Positions 8,565-16,606 of a DNA stretch of 45,790 nucleotides are shown here, one piece after another. How positions within the stretch are numbered: position 1 is the first letter of the stretch; each line of letters begins with the position of its first letter. The notes beneath the pieces were generated by a model, which made no database searches, had not been told where the DNA came from, and worked only from the letters and a program-made list of their open reading frames with translations. The position numbers were made by a program, and so were the translations under genes. The stretch spans positions 1 to 45,790 of the forward strand of contig CAZNLL010000013.1 in the NCBI GenBank assembly GCA_964573885.1, read 5' to 3'. This stretch comes from CAZNLL01 sp964573885 (lineage in GTDB: Bacteria > Desulfobacterota > DSM-4660 > Desulfatiglandales > Desulfatiglandaceae).

Positions 8565-11174
8565 CTAAAGCTCGGCCTGAACTTCCTCTACTTCATAAAC
8601 TTCTAGGACGTCGCCCTCTTTGATATCCTGGAAATTCTCCAGCCCTATGCCGCACTCGTAACCGGACTGCACCTCTTTGGCATCTTCCTTAAAGCGCCTC
8701 AAGGAGGCGATGTTGCCGTCAAAGATAACCACTTCATCGCGAAGAAGCCGTACTTTTGCATTCCGCGCCACACGGCCGTCCGTGACATAACACCCCGCCA
8801 CGGCCCCCACCTTAGGGATCCGAAAAACCTCTCTCACATCGGCCCGGCCGATAACCCGCTCCTTATATACCGGCTCCAAAAGGCCCACCATGGCCAGTCG
8901 AATATCCTTGACCACGTTATAGATGACATCGTAGTAGCGGATATCCACATTTTCTCTTTCTGCCACTTCTCTAACGCGGGGATTGGCTCTCACATTAAAA
9001 CCAATGATAACCGCCCCCGAGGCAGAGGCCAGCATCACGTCCGATTCGGCAATGGCCCCGGTTGCTGCATGAATGATTTTGAGTTTTACCTCTTCAGTGC
9101 TCAACTTAACCAGAGAGTCCTTGAGGGCTTCGATTGAACCCTGAACATCCGCTTTCAGGATGATGTCCAGCTCTTTTACCTCCCCCTCCTTGATACGATC
9201 AAAAAGCTCGTCAAGGCTTATAAGGCCTCTCTTTACGATTTCCTGCTTCTTGTCTTTGTCTTTGCGATGTTCAATGACCTCCTTGGCGGTTTTCTCGTCC
9301 TTGACCACGATGAATTCGTCCCCTGCCATGGGAACGCCTGATATGCCGTAGACCTCCACCGGCATGGAAGGCCCTGAGGAGGCCAGTTCGTTACTCCGGT
9401 GGTCCACCATGGCCCTTACACGCCCATGGTGATTTCCACAAATGAAGTAGTCCCCCTTATGAAGGGTCCCGTTCTTGACGAGGACAGTGGCCACGGAGCC
9501 TTTATTCTTATCCAACTTGGCCTCTATGATGGTTCCCCTTGCCGGCTTATTTGGATTCCCTTGCAGTTCGAGCATTTCAGCTTGAAGCAGGATCAGGCCC
9601 AGGAGATCCTCCACCCCCTCTCCGGTTTTAGCCGAGATGTGTCCAAGGATGGTTTCTCCTCCCCACCCCTCCGGGACGAGATCCAATTCCGCCAATTCTC
9701 TTTTTACCTTTTCCGGGTTCGCCTCCGGCTTGTCAATCTTGTTGACAGCGACCAAGATGGGAATATTCGCCGCCCGGGCATGATTAATCGCCTCTTTTGT
9801 CTGGGGCATCACACCGTCGTCTGCAGCCACCACCAGGACAATAAGATCCGTCACCTTGGCGCCTCTGGCACGCATCGCCGTAAAGGCCTCATGCCCCGGG
9901 GTATCCAAAAACACAATATCCCCGCCCTTGGTTTGGACATAATAGGCACCGATATGCTGGGTAATACCGCCAAACTCCCCATCGGTAATGTTGGATTTCC
10001 GCACATAGTCGAGTAAGGAGGTTTTGCCATGGTCCACATGTCCCATGATGGTCACAACGGGCGGTCTCGGCTGCAAATCCTCGGGTTGGTCTTCAGTCTC
10101 CGCAATAAAGGCTTGCTCCTCAAAGGTATCCAATTCCAGTTCATATCCAAATTCATCCGCCACCAAAGAAGCGGTTTCAAAGTCCATGGCCTTGTTGACA
10201 TGGGCCGCCACACCCATTTCCAGCAGCCTCTTTAATAATTCCGTCGCCTTGATTCCCATGGCCCTGGACAATTCAGCCACCGTCACCGCCTCTTGGACCC
10301 GGATTCTCCTCTTGCTGGCCTTGGGGACGGTAATCTCCGTATGTTTTTGCCTCTTGGCAAGCTCCTTGGACTTCTTTGCCGCCCTTTTGTCCTTATACCT
10401 GAGGGCCCTTGCCTCATAAAGATCCGCTCGCTCGTAGACTTCCTTTCTGCGGTGACGAATAGCCTTCTTGGCCAAAGCCTCTTTGTCCTCGCCCTTCTTT
10501 TTGGCCTTTTTTTTCTTTACAGGCTTGGCCTGTTCCTCTTCTTCCGCGGGTTTTTCCCCGACTTCACGAGGCCATAGGGGTTCGACTTTTTTCTCAGGGG
10601 GTTTGACCGGAGGGGCCTCTTTCTCTTCTTTCTTGGCCAGGGCATCCCCCAGGGGCCCCTCCTCCGGGCGTTTGATAATTTTGGCGGGCTCATCCCCTTT
10701 TCTTTTCTTGGCCTTCTTCGGTTTGGGCTTGACCTCCCGTGCCGGCTTGGACGGTTTTTCTTTTTCAACCGGAGCCTCCGGCACCTCCTCTTTTCCGCGG
10801 ACCTCGGCCGCTTCGGGGACTTTCTCAGGCTCCTCCTTGATTTCTACAGAGGGCATCTCCCCGGGAGGCGGTGGAGGCGCCGGGGACTCTGCCTTCACTT
10901 CATCGACCCCGGCAGACGGTTCGGCCTTGGGAGCTTCCTCTTCGACCCTTATCCTTTTCTTACGTCGCCGGATGACCGTCGATTTTATACGCTTTTCTTC
11001 TATGACCTCTGATACAACCCCCGAGACGATTTCACGCGCTCTTTGCGCCGCCCCTTCGTCAAGAGTACTCATATAGTTTTTTATATTCATGCCACTGGCC
11101 AGGAGCTTTTCAACCAGCGACTTGCTTTCCATGTTGAGTTCCCTAGCCAATTCATAGACTCTCACTTTAGCCAT
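8565..11174 (-). CDS. infB: translation initiation factor IF-2
   Basis: The GTPase that brings fMet-tRNA to the 30S initiation complex, 869 residues. Order: an IF2_N module at residues 1-50 (VRVYELARELNMESKSLVEK), a linker of roughly 200 residues rich in Lys, Glu, Pro and Ala, a second IF2_N module at about 290-345, then the G domain with GHVDHGKTS, DTPGHE, NKID and ISAKTGEG, and the C-terminal beta-barrel domains. The long charged linker is normal for proteobacterial IF-2 but varies in length. It sits between ylxR and DUF503. The leader of about 100 bases contains a 6-bp GC hairpin. An internal start producing a shorter form cannot be judged here. Confidence 0.98.
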   Translation of the reverse strand: MAKVRVYELARELNMESKSLVEKLLASGMNIKNYMSTLDEGAAQRAREIVSGVVSEVIEEKRIKSTVIRRRKKRIRVEEEAPKAEPSAGVDEVKAESPAPPPPPGEMPSVEIKEEPEKVPEAAEVRGKEEVPEAPVEKEKPSKPAREVKPKPKKAKKRKGDEPAKIIKRPEEGPLGDALAKKEEKEAPPVKPPEKKVEPLWPREVGEKPAEEEEQAKPVKKKKAKKKGEDKEALAKKAIRHRRKEVYERADLYEARALRYKDKRAAKKSKELAKRQKHTEITVPKASKRRIRVQEAVTVAELSRAMGIKATELLKRLLEMGVAAHVNKAMDFETASLVADEFGYELELDTFEEQAFIAETEDQPEDLQPRPPVVTIMGHVDHGKTSLLDYVRKSNITDGEFGGITQHIGAYYVQTKGGDIVFLDTPGHEAFTAMRARGAKVTDLIVLVVAADDGVMPQTKEAINHARAANIPILVAVNKIDKPEANPEKVKRELAELDLVPEGWGGETILGHISAKTGEGVEDLLGLILLQAEMLELQGNPNKPARGTIIEAKLDKNKGSVATVLVKNGTLHKGDYFICGNHHGRVRAMVDHRSNELASSGPSMPVEVYGISGVPMAGDEFIVVKDEKTAKEVIEHRKDKDKKQEIVKRGLISLDELFDRIKEGEVKELDIILKADVQGSIEALKDSLVKLSTEEVKLKIIHAATGAIAESDVMLASASGAVIIGFNVRANPRVREVAERENVDIRYYDVIYNVVKDIRLAMVGLLEPVYKERVIGRADVREVFRIPKVGAVAGCYVTDGRVARNAKVRLLRDEVVIFDGNIASLRRFKEDAKEVQSGYECGIGLENFQDIKEGDVLEVYEVEEVQAEL

Positions 11175-11202
11175 AAGATCCCTCGAAAATTACTGATCCT
11201 TT

Positions 11203-11220
11203 GGGGTGACCGAGCACCCC
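11203..11220 (-). other. GC-rich hairpin in the infB leader
   Basis: GGGGTG (11203-11208) pairs with CACCCC (11215-11220) around a 6-base loop, about 30 bases upstream of the infB ATG. No T run follows, so it is not a Rho-independent terminator. It may influence mRNA processing or infB translation; no function is shown. Confidence 0.4.
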
Positions 11221-11273
11221 GTCCCCGAACATTTCCTCTAGAGGACAAATAACATTTAAACCCAGGCCTCACA

Positions 11274-11543
11274 CTAATACTCACTCAACCACAGATCCTC
11301 GTGGATTTGCAGGGGGCCCTTTTTCTTGAAGGCCCGGTTAAGGCAATCGCCTCTTCGTAGCTTTTCAAAGCACAGGCTGCTCCTGCAGACATAGGCACCC
11401 CTGCCCCGGGCGTGACCCTTATCGTCCCGGAGCACCCGTCCTTGATTGTCCAGGACCAGTCTGACCAAGTCCCCTTTTCTCCGTTTGCCTCCGCAGGATA
11501 TACACGTCCTCAGGGGGATATGCCCGCTACTCCTTGTCATCAA
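11274..11543 (-). CDS. ylxR: YlxR-family RNA-binding protein (DUF448)
   Basis: An 89-residue basic protein with the YlxR signature: PLRTCISCGGKRRKGDLVRL, then GRGAYVCRSSLCFEKLRR. The family is a small putative nucleic-acid-binding protein normally encoded between nusA and infB; in some bacteria it is reported as a nucleoid-associated regulator. The start overlaps the end of nusA by 17 bases, and a second ATG directly follows the first (11540). Several cysteines (CISC and two further) may bind a metal, but this is only a suggestion. About 100 bases separate it from infB. Confidence 0.94.
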   Translation of the reverse strand: MMTRSSGHIPLRTCISCGGKRRKGDLVRLVLDNQGRVLRDDKGHARGRGAYVCRSSLCFEKLRRGDCLNRAFKKKGPLQIHEDLWLSEY

Positions 11544-12879
11544 CCCTTATTTCTTCCTCGCCTCCAGGAGCTTGCCCATTTTCAGAATACCCTTTCTCGT
11601 CAGCTTCCTCATCAGGCTCATGGCGCTCCTCTTCCTGAATGTATCTCACGGCATCTTCAATGAGTCTAGATGCCGTTTCCTCGCCGATCCCGTCTACCGA
11701 CGCCAGGTCTTCAATACTGGCCCTTGCCACATCCTCGGCAGACCTGAAGCCTTCCTCATAGAGATCAGAGGCCCGTTTCTCCCCCACCCCTTGCAAGTCA
11801 AGGAGAGACCTGTAGCCTTCTTTGAGGGCCTGGTTATAATGGGTTTCACTCGTCACATCCAGCTTCCATCCCGTCAGTCTTGATGCGAGCCTCACGTTCT
11901 GTCCCCTCTTGCCGATAGCCAAGGACAACTGATCGTCGGGGACCACCACTTCCATGGAATGTCTTTCCTCGTCCACCACGACACGGATGATTTCAGCAGG
12001 GGCAAGGGCGTTACATATAAACTTGGCCGGATCAGGATCCCACGTGACGATATCGATCTTCTCCCCCCTGAGTTCCTGGACCACGGCCTGCACCCGCGAA
12101 CCCTTCATACCCACGCACGCCCCCACCGGATCCACATCTGGGTCCTTTGAGGCCACCGCGATCTTAGACCTCGCTCCAGGTTCCCGGGCAACCTGGATGA
12201 TCTGGACGATGCCTTCTGAGATCTCAGGCACCTCGTTTTCAAAGAGCGATGCCAACAGATTGGGATGGGTACGAGAGAGAACGATCTGCGGTCCCCGGCT
12301 GAACTGCTTTACATCCAGTATATACGCCCTGATACGGTCCCCCTGTTTGTAAGATTCCTTTGGGATCTGTTCCTTGGGTGGCAGTTCCGCCTCCGTGCGT
12401 CCCAGATTGACGATAATGGAACCCCTGTCAAAACGTTGCACAATCCCGTTAATGATCTCACCACGCCGGTCCTTGAAATCATCGTATACGATATCTCTTT
12501 CGGCCTCCTTTAACCTTTGCATAATCACCTGTTTCGCCGATTGAGCGGCAATTCTTCCAAAGGTATCCGTGTCCATCTTGATTCCAAGGCCGTCTCCCAC
12601 CTCGCATTCGGCGTCTATCTCGCGGGCCTTTTGCAAGGAGATCTCCAGGTGCTCGTTGGTCACTTCTTCCACCACTTCCTTGAACTCAAAGACTTCAATC
12701 TCCCCCAGCCCCTCATTAAAGCTCACCTCAAGATCATAATCGGGGCCGAACTTCTTCCTGGCCGCCGCCTTCACCGCCTCCTCCAGGGCGCCGATCAAAA
12801 CATTGATCTCAACACCCTTTTCCCGGCTCACCTGCTCGATCATCCTCTTCAAATCTGAAATCATATTCTTTAGCTCCAC
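11527..12879 (-). CDS. nusA: transcription termination/antitermination factor NusA
   Basis: Binds RNA polymerase and nascent RNA to control pausing, termination and antitermination. At 450 residues it shows the N-terminal polymerase-binding domain (REKGVEINVLIGALEEAVKA), an S1 domain around residues 135-200 (GIVQRFDRGSIIVNLG), two KH domains (VGACVGMKGSRVQAVVQEL and LAIGKRGQNVRLASRL), and a C-terminal helix-hairpin-helix region (LQGVGEKRASDLYEEGF, VDGIGEETASRLI). The acidic tail is low complexity. It follows rimP with six bases between them. A terminator upstream of rimP makes NusA-dependent autoregulation plausible. Confidence 0.98.
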   Translation of the reverse strand: MELKNMISDLKRMIEQVSREKGVEINVLIGALEEAVKAAARKKFGPDYDLEVSFNEGLGEIEVFEFKEVVEEVTNEHLEISLQKAREIDAECEVGDGLGIKMDTDTFGRIAAQSAKQVIMQRLKEAERDIVYDDFKDRRGEIINGIVQRFDRGSIIVNLGRTEAELPPKEQIPKESYKQGDRIRAYILDVKQFSRGPQIVLSRTHPNLLASLFENEVPEISEGIVQIIQVAREPGARSKIAVASKDPDVDPVGACVGMKGSRVQAVVQELRGEKIDIVTWDPDPAKFICNALAPAEIIRVVVDEERHSMEVVVPDDQLSLAIGKRGQNVRLASRLTGWKLDVTSETHYNQALKEGYRSLLDLQGVGEKRASDLYEEGFRSAEDVARASIEDLASVDGIGEETASRLIEDAVRYIQEEERHEPDEEADEKGYSENGQAPGGEEEIRVDDKE

Positions 12880-12885
12880 CCGTCA

Positions 12886-13407
12886 TTAAACGTCTCGAAA
12901 TGGCACGCCCTGCGAAAAAAAGCTAGGGGGTTGTCCGTTCTCAAACTCGTAAACCAGGTTGGCCTTTTCCACGTCAGAGAAAGAAAGGGGAACCACGCGG
13001 TCTTTTACCTCCACATAGAGAATCCCCTCTTGAAAGCGCCTCAGGAGCCCGGAAAAATTCCGCTGCCCCTCCACCGGTTTCTTCATACGCACCTTGATTT
13101 TTTTCCCTTGGGCGCCCTGGAAATCCTTTTCCTTTTTAAGGGGCCTGTTGAGGCCGGGAGAGGAGACCTCCAGCACGTACTCATGATCAATGATATCCTT
13201 TACATCGATCAAGGTCCCGATTTCTCTGCTCACCCGGGCACAGTCGCCCAAAGTAATGCCTCCCTCTTCATCTACGTATACCCTGAGAACCCACTTTCCC
13301 TTCTCGGACAGGTATTCCACGTCAACGAGCTCAATATCCAACGCCTCCAGGACGGGTTCGATGAGCTCGCTCACCTTCTTGACCACTTGATTCCCTTTCT
13401 TGGACAT
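12886..13407 (-). CDS. rimP: ribosome maturation factor RimP
   Basis: Needed for early 30S assembly. From ATG 13407 it has 173 residues with typical segments: LIEPVLEALDIELVDVEYL, WVLRVYVDEEGGITLGDCA, RVSREIG, and EYVLEVSSPGLNRPLKKE, plus the C-terminal SH3-like part (GLLRRFQEGILYVEV). The frame is open 23 codons further upstream to 13476, but that part starts almost inside the terminator hairpin and is unlike the family. It is the first protein gene of the nusA/infB operon, about 70 bases after the terminator. Confidence 0.95.
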   Translation of the reverse strand: MSKKGNQVVKKVSELIEPVLEALDIELVDVEYLSEKGKWVLRVYVDEEGGITLGDCARVSREIGTLIDVKDIIDHEYVLEVSSPGLNRPLKKEKDFQGAQGKKIKVRMKKPVEGQRNFSGLLRRFQEGILYVEVKDRVVPLSFSDVEKANLVYEFENGQPPSFFSQGVPFRDV

Positions 13408-13478
13408 AATCCCTGTCACAGACGCATATTGCCAGCCCCCGTCGGACTCCAGAGACCCTGGCCCCCGGTCTGACAACC

Positions 13479-13508
13479 AAAAAAAAGCGGGTTCCTGGAG
13501 ACCCGCTT
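13479..13508 (-). terminator. Rho-independent terminator between tRNA-Gly and rimP
   Basis: On the minus strand an 8-bp stem AAGCGGGT / ACCCGCTT (13508-13501 with 13492-13485), with an 8-base loop, is followed directly by eight T residues (13486-13479). It lies about 160 bases downstream of the tRNA and about 70 bases upstream of rimP, so it can end the tRNA transcript or attenuate expression of the whole rimP-nusA-infB operon. Confidence 0.88.
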
Positions 13509-13666
13509 CCTCAATCGCAGACTGAAATGTTAAGCCCTTTTCTACATAACATCCCTAAAGGTATTATGAAAAGGCCAACGCCGAGTCCGCAATTCGAAGT
13601 AACTCAACCGTTTTGAGAGCCTGGTTGACAACCTCAAAGGGGGTGGCAGGCCATGCCAGATAAGGT

Positions 13667-13742
13667 TGGAGCGGGCAACGGGGCTCGAACCCGCGACACC
13701 AAGCTTGGGAAGCTTGTACTCTACCAGCTGAGCTATGCCCGC
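13667..13742 (-). tRNA. tRNA-Gly (anticodon CCC)
   Basis: A full cloverleaf of 76 bases with encoded CCA. The 7-bp acceptor stem is GCGGGCA / TGCCCGC, and the D arm starts GCTCAGCTGGTAGAG. The anticodon stem CAAGC / GCTTG encloses the loop TTCCCAA, so the anticodon is CCC and it reads GGG glycine codons. The T arm has the TTCGAGC loop. It lies about 30 bases downstream of a predicted transcription start and heads the rimP-nusA-infB operon. Confidence 0.96.
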
Positions 13743-13769
13743 TCAAAATCCCTTCCCATATCTTTTTTA

Positions 13770-13798
13770 TTTATAAGATACTCCCCGGCATCCGTCAA
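13770..13798 (-). promoter_or_regulatory. sigma70-type promoter for tRNA-Gly and the nusA operon
   Basis: On the minus strand TTGACG (13798-13793), a 17-base spacer and TATAAA (13775-13770) give one mismatch to consensus in each... hexamer region: the -35 box matches 5 of 6 and the -10 box 5 of 6. The tRNA 5' end is about 28 bases downstream of the -10 box. Confidence 0.75.
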
Positions 13799-13853
13799 GC
13801 AATATTTCATTTTTATAAGCTTTAACCATACAGCCCTAATTTGCTCAAAAATC

Positions 13854-13882
13854 TTGACATTAGGTAGGGATCAAAATAAGAT
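13854..13882 (+). promoter_or_regulatory. sigma70-type promoter P1 for corC-lnt
   Basis: A perfect -35 hexamer TTGACA (13854-13859), a 17-base spacer and TAAGAT (13877-13882, 4 of 6). It is divergent from the tRNA promoter, in the AT-rich region between 13743 and 13978. Confidence 0.65.
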
Positions 13883-13911
13883 TTGACCAAAATGTTTTCT
13901 TTACAAACAGT

Positions 13912-13940
13912 TTGCCTAAGGGTTGCTCTTAATATAATAT
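13912..13940 (+). promoter_or_regulatory. second candidate promoter P2 for corC-lnt
   Basis: TTGCCT (13912-13917), a 17-base spacer and TAATAT (13935-13940). A perfect TATAAT overlaps at 13933-13938 but with a 15-base spacer. The transcript would start about 30 bases before the corC start. Confidence 0.5.
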
Positions 13941-13978
13941 AACCGGACCGCACAAGCAAGAGGAGACAAATAGCATCC

Positions 13979-14854
13979 TTGGAAGAAGTTTCGGATCAAG
14001 GCTTTTTGGCCCGCCTTAAGTCTCTTATCAGAAAAAAGGCCCCCCTGGGAAACAGCACTGAGCTCACCGAAGAAATCCATGATCTCATGGACGAAGGGCA
14101 AGCCAAGGGGCTCATCAGTAACGAAGTGTCTTACATGGTCCACGGTGTCCTTGATTTGAAGGAGACCCGTGCCCACTCCATTATGATTCCCCGGACAGAG
14201 ATTAGTTCCGCTACCACAAACGCCACCCTGGGCGAAATTGTGGAATTGGTGACCCGGTGCGGTCATACCCGGATCCCTATCTGCAACGGGAGCATTGATG
14301 AGGTCGTCGGTGTTCTTCATGCCAAGGACCTCTTGAAGCTGTGGGGCCAAGATAGCGGCTTACGTATCCCTACGGAAATCCTGAGGAAGCCCTATTTTGT
14401 GCCGGAAAACAGACTCGTGAGTGAACTATTAAGAGACCTGAAGGAGAGAAAGACCCACCTCGCCCTGGTCACCGACGAGTACGGCGGTACCGCAGGAATC
14501 ATCACCATCGAGGATATTATCGAGGAGATCGTGGGGGAAATCTTGGATGAGCATGACAGTGAAGAATCCCTTCTCACGGTCCTCGACGATAATTCCCTCC
14601 TGGTAGATGCCCGTCTGGAGGTGGGGAAGCTGCAAGAACAACTCCATTTGGAACTCCCAAAGGGGGACTTCGGCTCTGTGGGAGGCCTCATCATTCACCT
14701 CCTGGGCAGGATTCCAGAGGTGGATGAAAAGATTTCCTACAAAGACCTGGAGTTTACCGTCAAAAAGGCGGACCAAAGAAAAATCGATAAACTCCTTGTT
14801 AAACCCAGGGTCTCTCCCCCTGTCTCCGAAGAGGACCATCCTGCGCACCCCTGA
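13979..14854 (+). CDS. CorC/HlyC-family CBS-domain protein
   Basis: A protein of 291 residues with no membrane segment. It has a CBS pair at about residues 65-185 (MIPRTEISSATTNATLGEI, HTRIPICNGSIDEVVGVLH and LALVTDEYGGTAGIITIED) and a C-terminal transporter-associated CorC_HlyC domain at about 205-285 (GSVGGLIIHLLGRIPEVDEK). The YbeX/CorC group is linked to Mg/Co efflux and, more recently, to ribosome metabolism; a precise role cannot be read here. The start is a TTG at 13979 with AGGAGA about 13 bases upstream, an unusually long spacing, so the start is uncertain. The next gene is lnt, an order also seen in E. coli (ybeX-lnt). Confidence 0.9.
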   Translation: MEEVSDQGFLARLKSLIRKKAPLGNSTELTEEIHDLMDEGQAKGLISNEVSYMVHGVLDLKETRAHSIMIPRTEISSATTNATLGEIVELVTRCGHTRIPICNGSIDEVVGVLHAKDLLKLWGQDSGLRIPTEILRKPYFVPENRLVSELLRDLKERKTHLALVTDEYGGTAGIITIEDIIEEIVGEILDEHDSEESLLTVLDDNSLLVDARLEVGKLQEQLHLELPKGDFGSVGGLIIHLLGRIPEVDEKISYKDLEFTVKKADQRKIDKLLVKPRVSPPVSEEDHPAHP

Positions 14855-14870
14855 ACCCCCCATCACCCGC

Positions 14871-16463
14871 TTGCCATACCACAAGACCGCCACTGCGGGA
14901 AATCCCGAGGGAAAGGGAAGGGCCCTTTCCACCCTTAAATGTCTGCTCGCCGTTCTTTCGGGGTTGATGCTCACCGCGTCCTTTCCTCCCGGGGAGTGGA
15001 GCTGGATGGTGTGGTTCTCCCTGGTCCCTCTCCTGGCCGGCCTTGTCAATCAACCCCCTTTTTCCGCCTTCAAACTGGGACTCATCTCCGGGGCCGCCCA
15101 CTACATCACCCTGGTCTACTGGATCGTGGAGGTCCTCGGCCACTATGGACAGATCAACATTGTCCTGAGTTTGTTTCCCTTTCTTCTCCTTTGTCTCTAT
15201 CTGGCGCTCTATCCCGCCTTCTTTTCATTACTATGGGTCCGCCTGATGGGCCGACGTTTTTCCGTCCTCCTCACCGCCGGACTCTGGGTAAGCATCGAGT
15301 ATGTGAGATCTTTTCTCCTCACCGGCTTCCCCTGGTGTCTTTTGGGCCATTCTCAGTACAGGAACCTTTCTTTCCTTCAAGTTGCCGATCTCGCAGGCGT
15401 TTACGGATTATCATTTCTTATCGTGCTCGTAAACGCCTGCATCTTCTTTTTCTTCTTCAGGAGACCCTTGAGAGGCGCAAACATGGTGAAAGGGGAATTT
15501 CTGATTACAGCCTGCATGGTCGTCTTCACCTTCCTATACGGTCACGGGCAACTTACCGGGGCGGAACCCGCCCAAGACACGCTTCACCGTGTCAAGGCCG
15601 TCATTGTTCAGCCCAATATTGATCAGTCCCAAAAATGGGATCCCCGGTATCAGATGCACACCCTCATGACCTATCAGAGGCTCACGCGAAGGGCCTTTGA
15701 CTTTGAACCCAGACTTATTGTGTGGCCGGAGACCTCTGTGCCCTTCTTCTTCCAGGACGGCCGGGAACTTTCCTTCCGGGTACTATCCCTCGCAAAGGAA
15801 TCGGGTGCCATATTGGTCTTTGGAAGCCCTGCCTTCAAAAAAACACAAAGGGGCACCAAGTACTATAACCGGGTTTACGCCCTCCTCCCCGGCCAGGGCG
15901 GCCCTCCCCTCTTTTATGACAAGGTACACCTGGTCCCTTTTGGTGAGTATGTACCCCTCCGGGAACTCCTCTTTTTTGTGAACCGGCTGGTTCCAGCTGC
16001 CGGGGATTTTGAGCCGGGGGAGACCTTGGCCCCCTTGAGGTGTAATGACCTTTCTTTGGGGGTTCTCATCTGCTTTGAAGCCATTTTTCCTGAGCTGGCC
16101 AGGCGCCAGGTACGGGATGGGGCCGATATCCTGCTCAATCTCACCAATGATGCCTGGTTTGGCATGACCAGTGCCCCTTACCAGCACCTGAGCATGGCTG
16201 TTTTTCGTGCTGTTGAAAACAGAAGGCCTCTGATCCGAGCGGCAAACACCGGATTCAGTGGCTTTATCGATTCTTACGGGCGCATCATTGAGAAGGGGGG
16301 CCTCTTTGAGGAAGACCTGTTAAAGGGGTCCCTTTCTATAGGGCATGGCCCCCCCAGTTTCTATACCCGTTTCGGAGACACCTTCGCCTTGGGTGTGATC
16401 GCCCTTACCTTAATCGCCCTGTTTTACCGCCTGCGGCGGACCAGGACCGACGATCGGATCTAA
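14871..16463 (+). CDS. lnt: apolipoprotein N-acyltransferase
   Basis: An inner-membrane enzyme that N-acylates the cysteine of lipoproteins, the last step of their maturation. The N-terminal half has about six hydrophobic segments (LLAVLSGLMLTASF, VLSLFPFLLLCLYLALY and FLIVLVNACIFFFFF). The C-terminal half is a nitrilase-fold domain with the catalytic triad Glu in VWPETSVP, Lys in YDKVHLVPFGEYVP and Cys in GVLICFEAIFPE. One further hydrophobic helix ends the protein. The start is unclear: the frame is open upstream through corC and has no ATG before the first membrane helix. I use TTG 14871 (530 residues), just after the corC stop; CTG 14841, with GAGG six bases upstream, is another option. 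It implies a lipoprotein-bearing outer membrane. Confidence 0.92.
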   Translation: MPYHKTATAGNPEGKGRALSTLKCLLAVLSGLMLTASFPPGEWSWMVWFSLVPLLAGLVNQPPFSAFKLGLISGAAHYITLVYWIVEVLGHYGQINIVLSLFPFLLLCLYLALYPAFFSLLWVRLMGRRFSVLLTAGLWVSIEYVRSFLLTGFPWCLLGHSQYRNLSFLQVADLAGVYGLSFLIVLVNACIFFFFFRRPLRGANMVKGEFLITACMVVFTFLYGHGQLTGAEPAQDTLHRVKAVIVQPNIDQSQKWDPRYQMHTLMTYQRLTRRAFDFEPRLIVWPETSVPFFFQDGRELSFRVLSLAKESGAILVFGSPAFKKTQRGTKYYNRVYALLPGQGGPPLFYDKVHLVPFGEYVPLRELLFFVNRLVPAAGDFEPGETLAPLRCNDLSLGVLICFEAIFPELARRQVRDGADILLNLTNDAWFGMTSAPYQHLSMAVFRAVENRRPLIRAANTGFSGFIDSYGRIIEKGGLFEEDLLKGSLSIGHGPPSFYTRFGDTFALGVIALTLIALFYRLRRTRTDDRI

Positions 16464-16515
16464 GTCCCACCAGTAAAACGGAGGGTCCCTTTTGCAGGAG
16501 ATAGGGCTCAAACCC

Positions 16516-16543
16516 TTGAAATAAATTTTATAGCGATTAAAAT
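16516..16543 (+). promoter_or_regulatory. candidate promoter for prfB
   Basis: TTGAAA (16516-16521), a 16-base spacer and TAAAAT (16538-16543) in the 143-base gap between lnt and prfB, about 60 bases upstream of the prfB ATG. Confidence 0.5.
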
Positions 16544-16606
16544 AGGGATAGCATTTTGGGCTTTTGTCCGCGTGACAATCCCTTTGAATCACCGGGAGGA
16601 AACAAT

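Noticed and set aside
11234..11245. 12-bp palindrome TCCTCTAGAGGA upstream of infB
   Set aside because: Single short palindrome without a partner element or spacing to a promoter; expected occasionally by chance.
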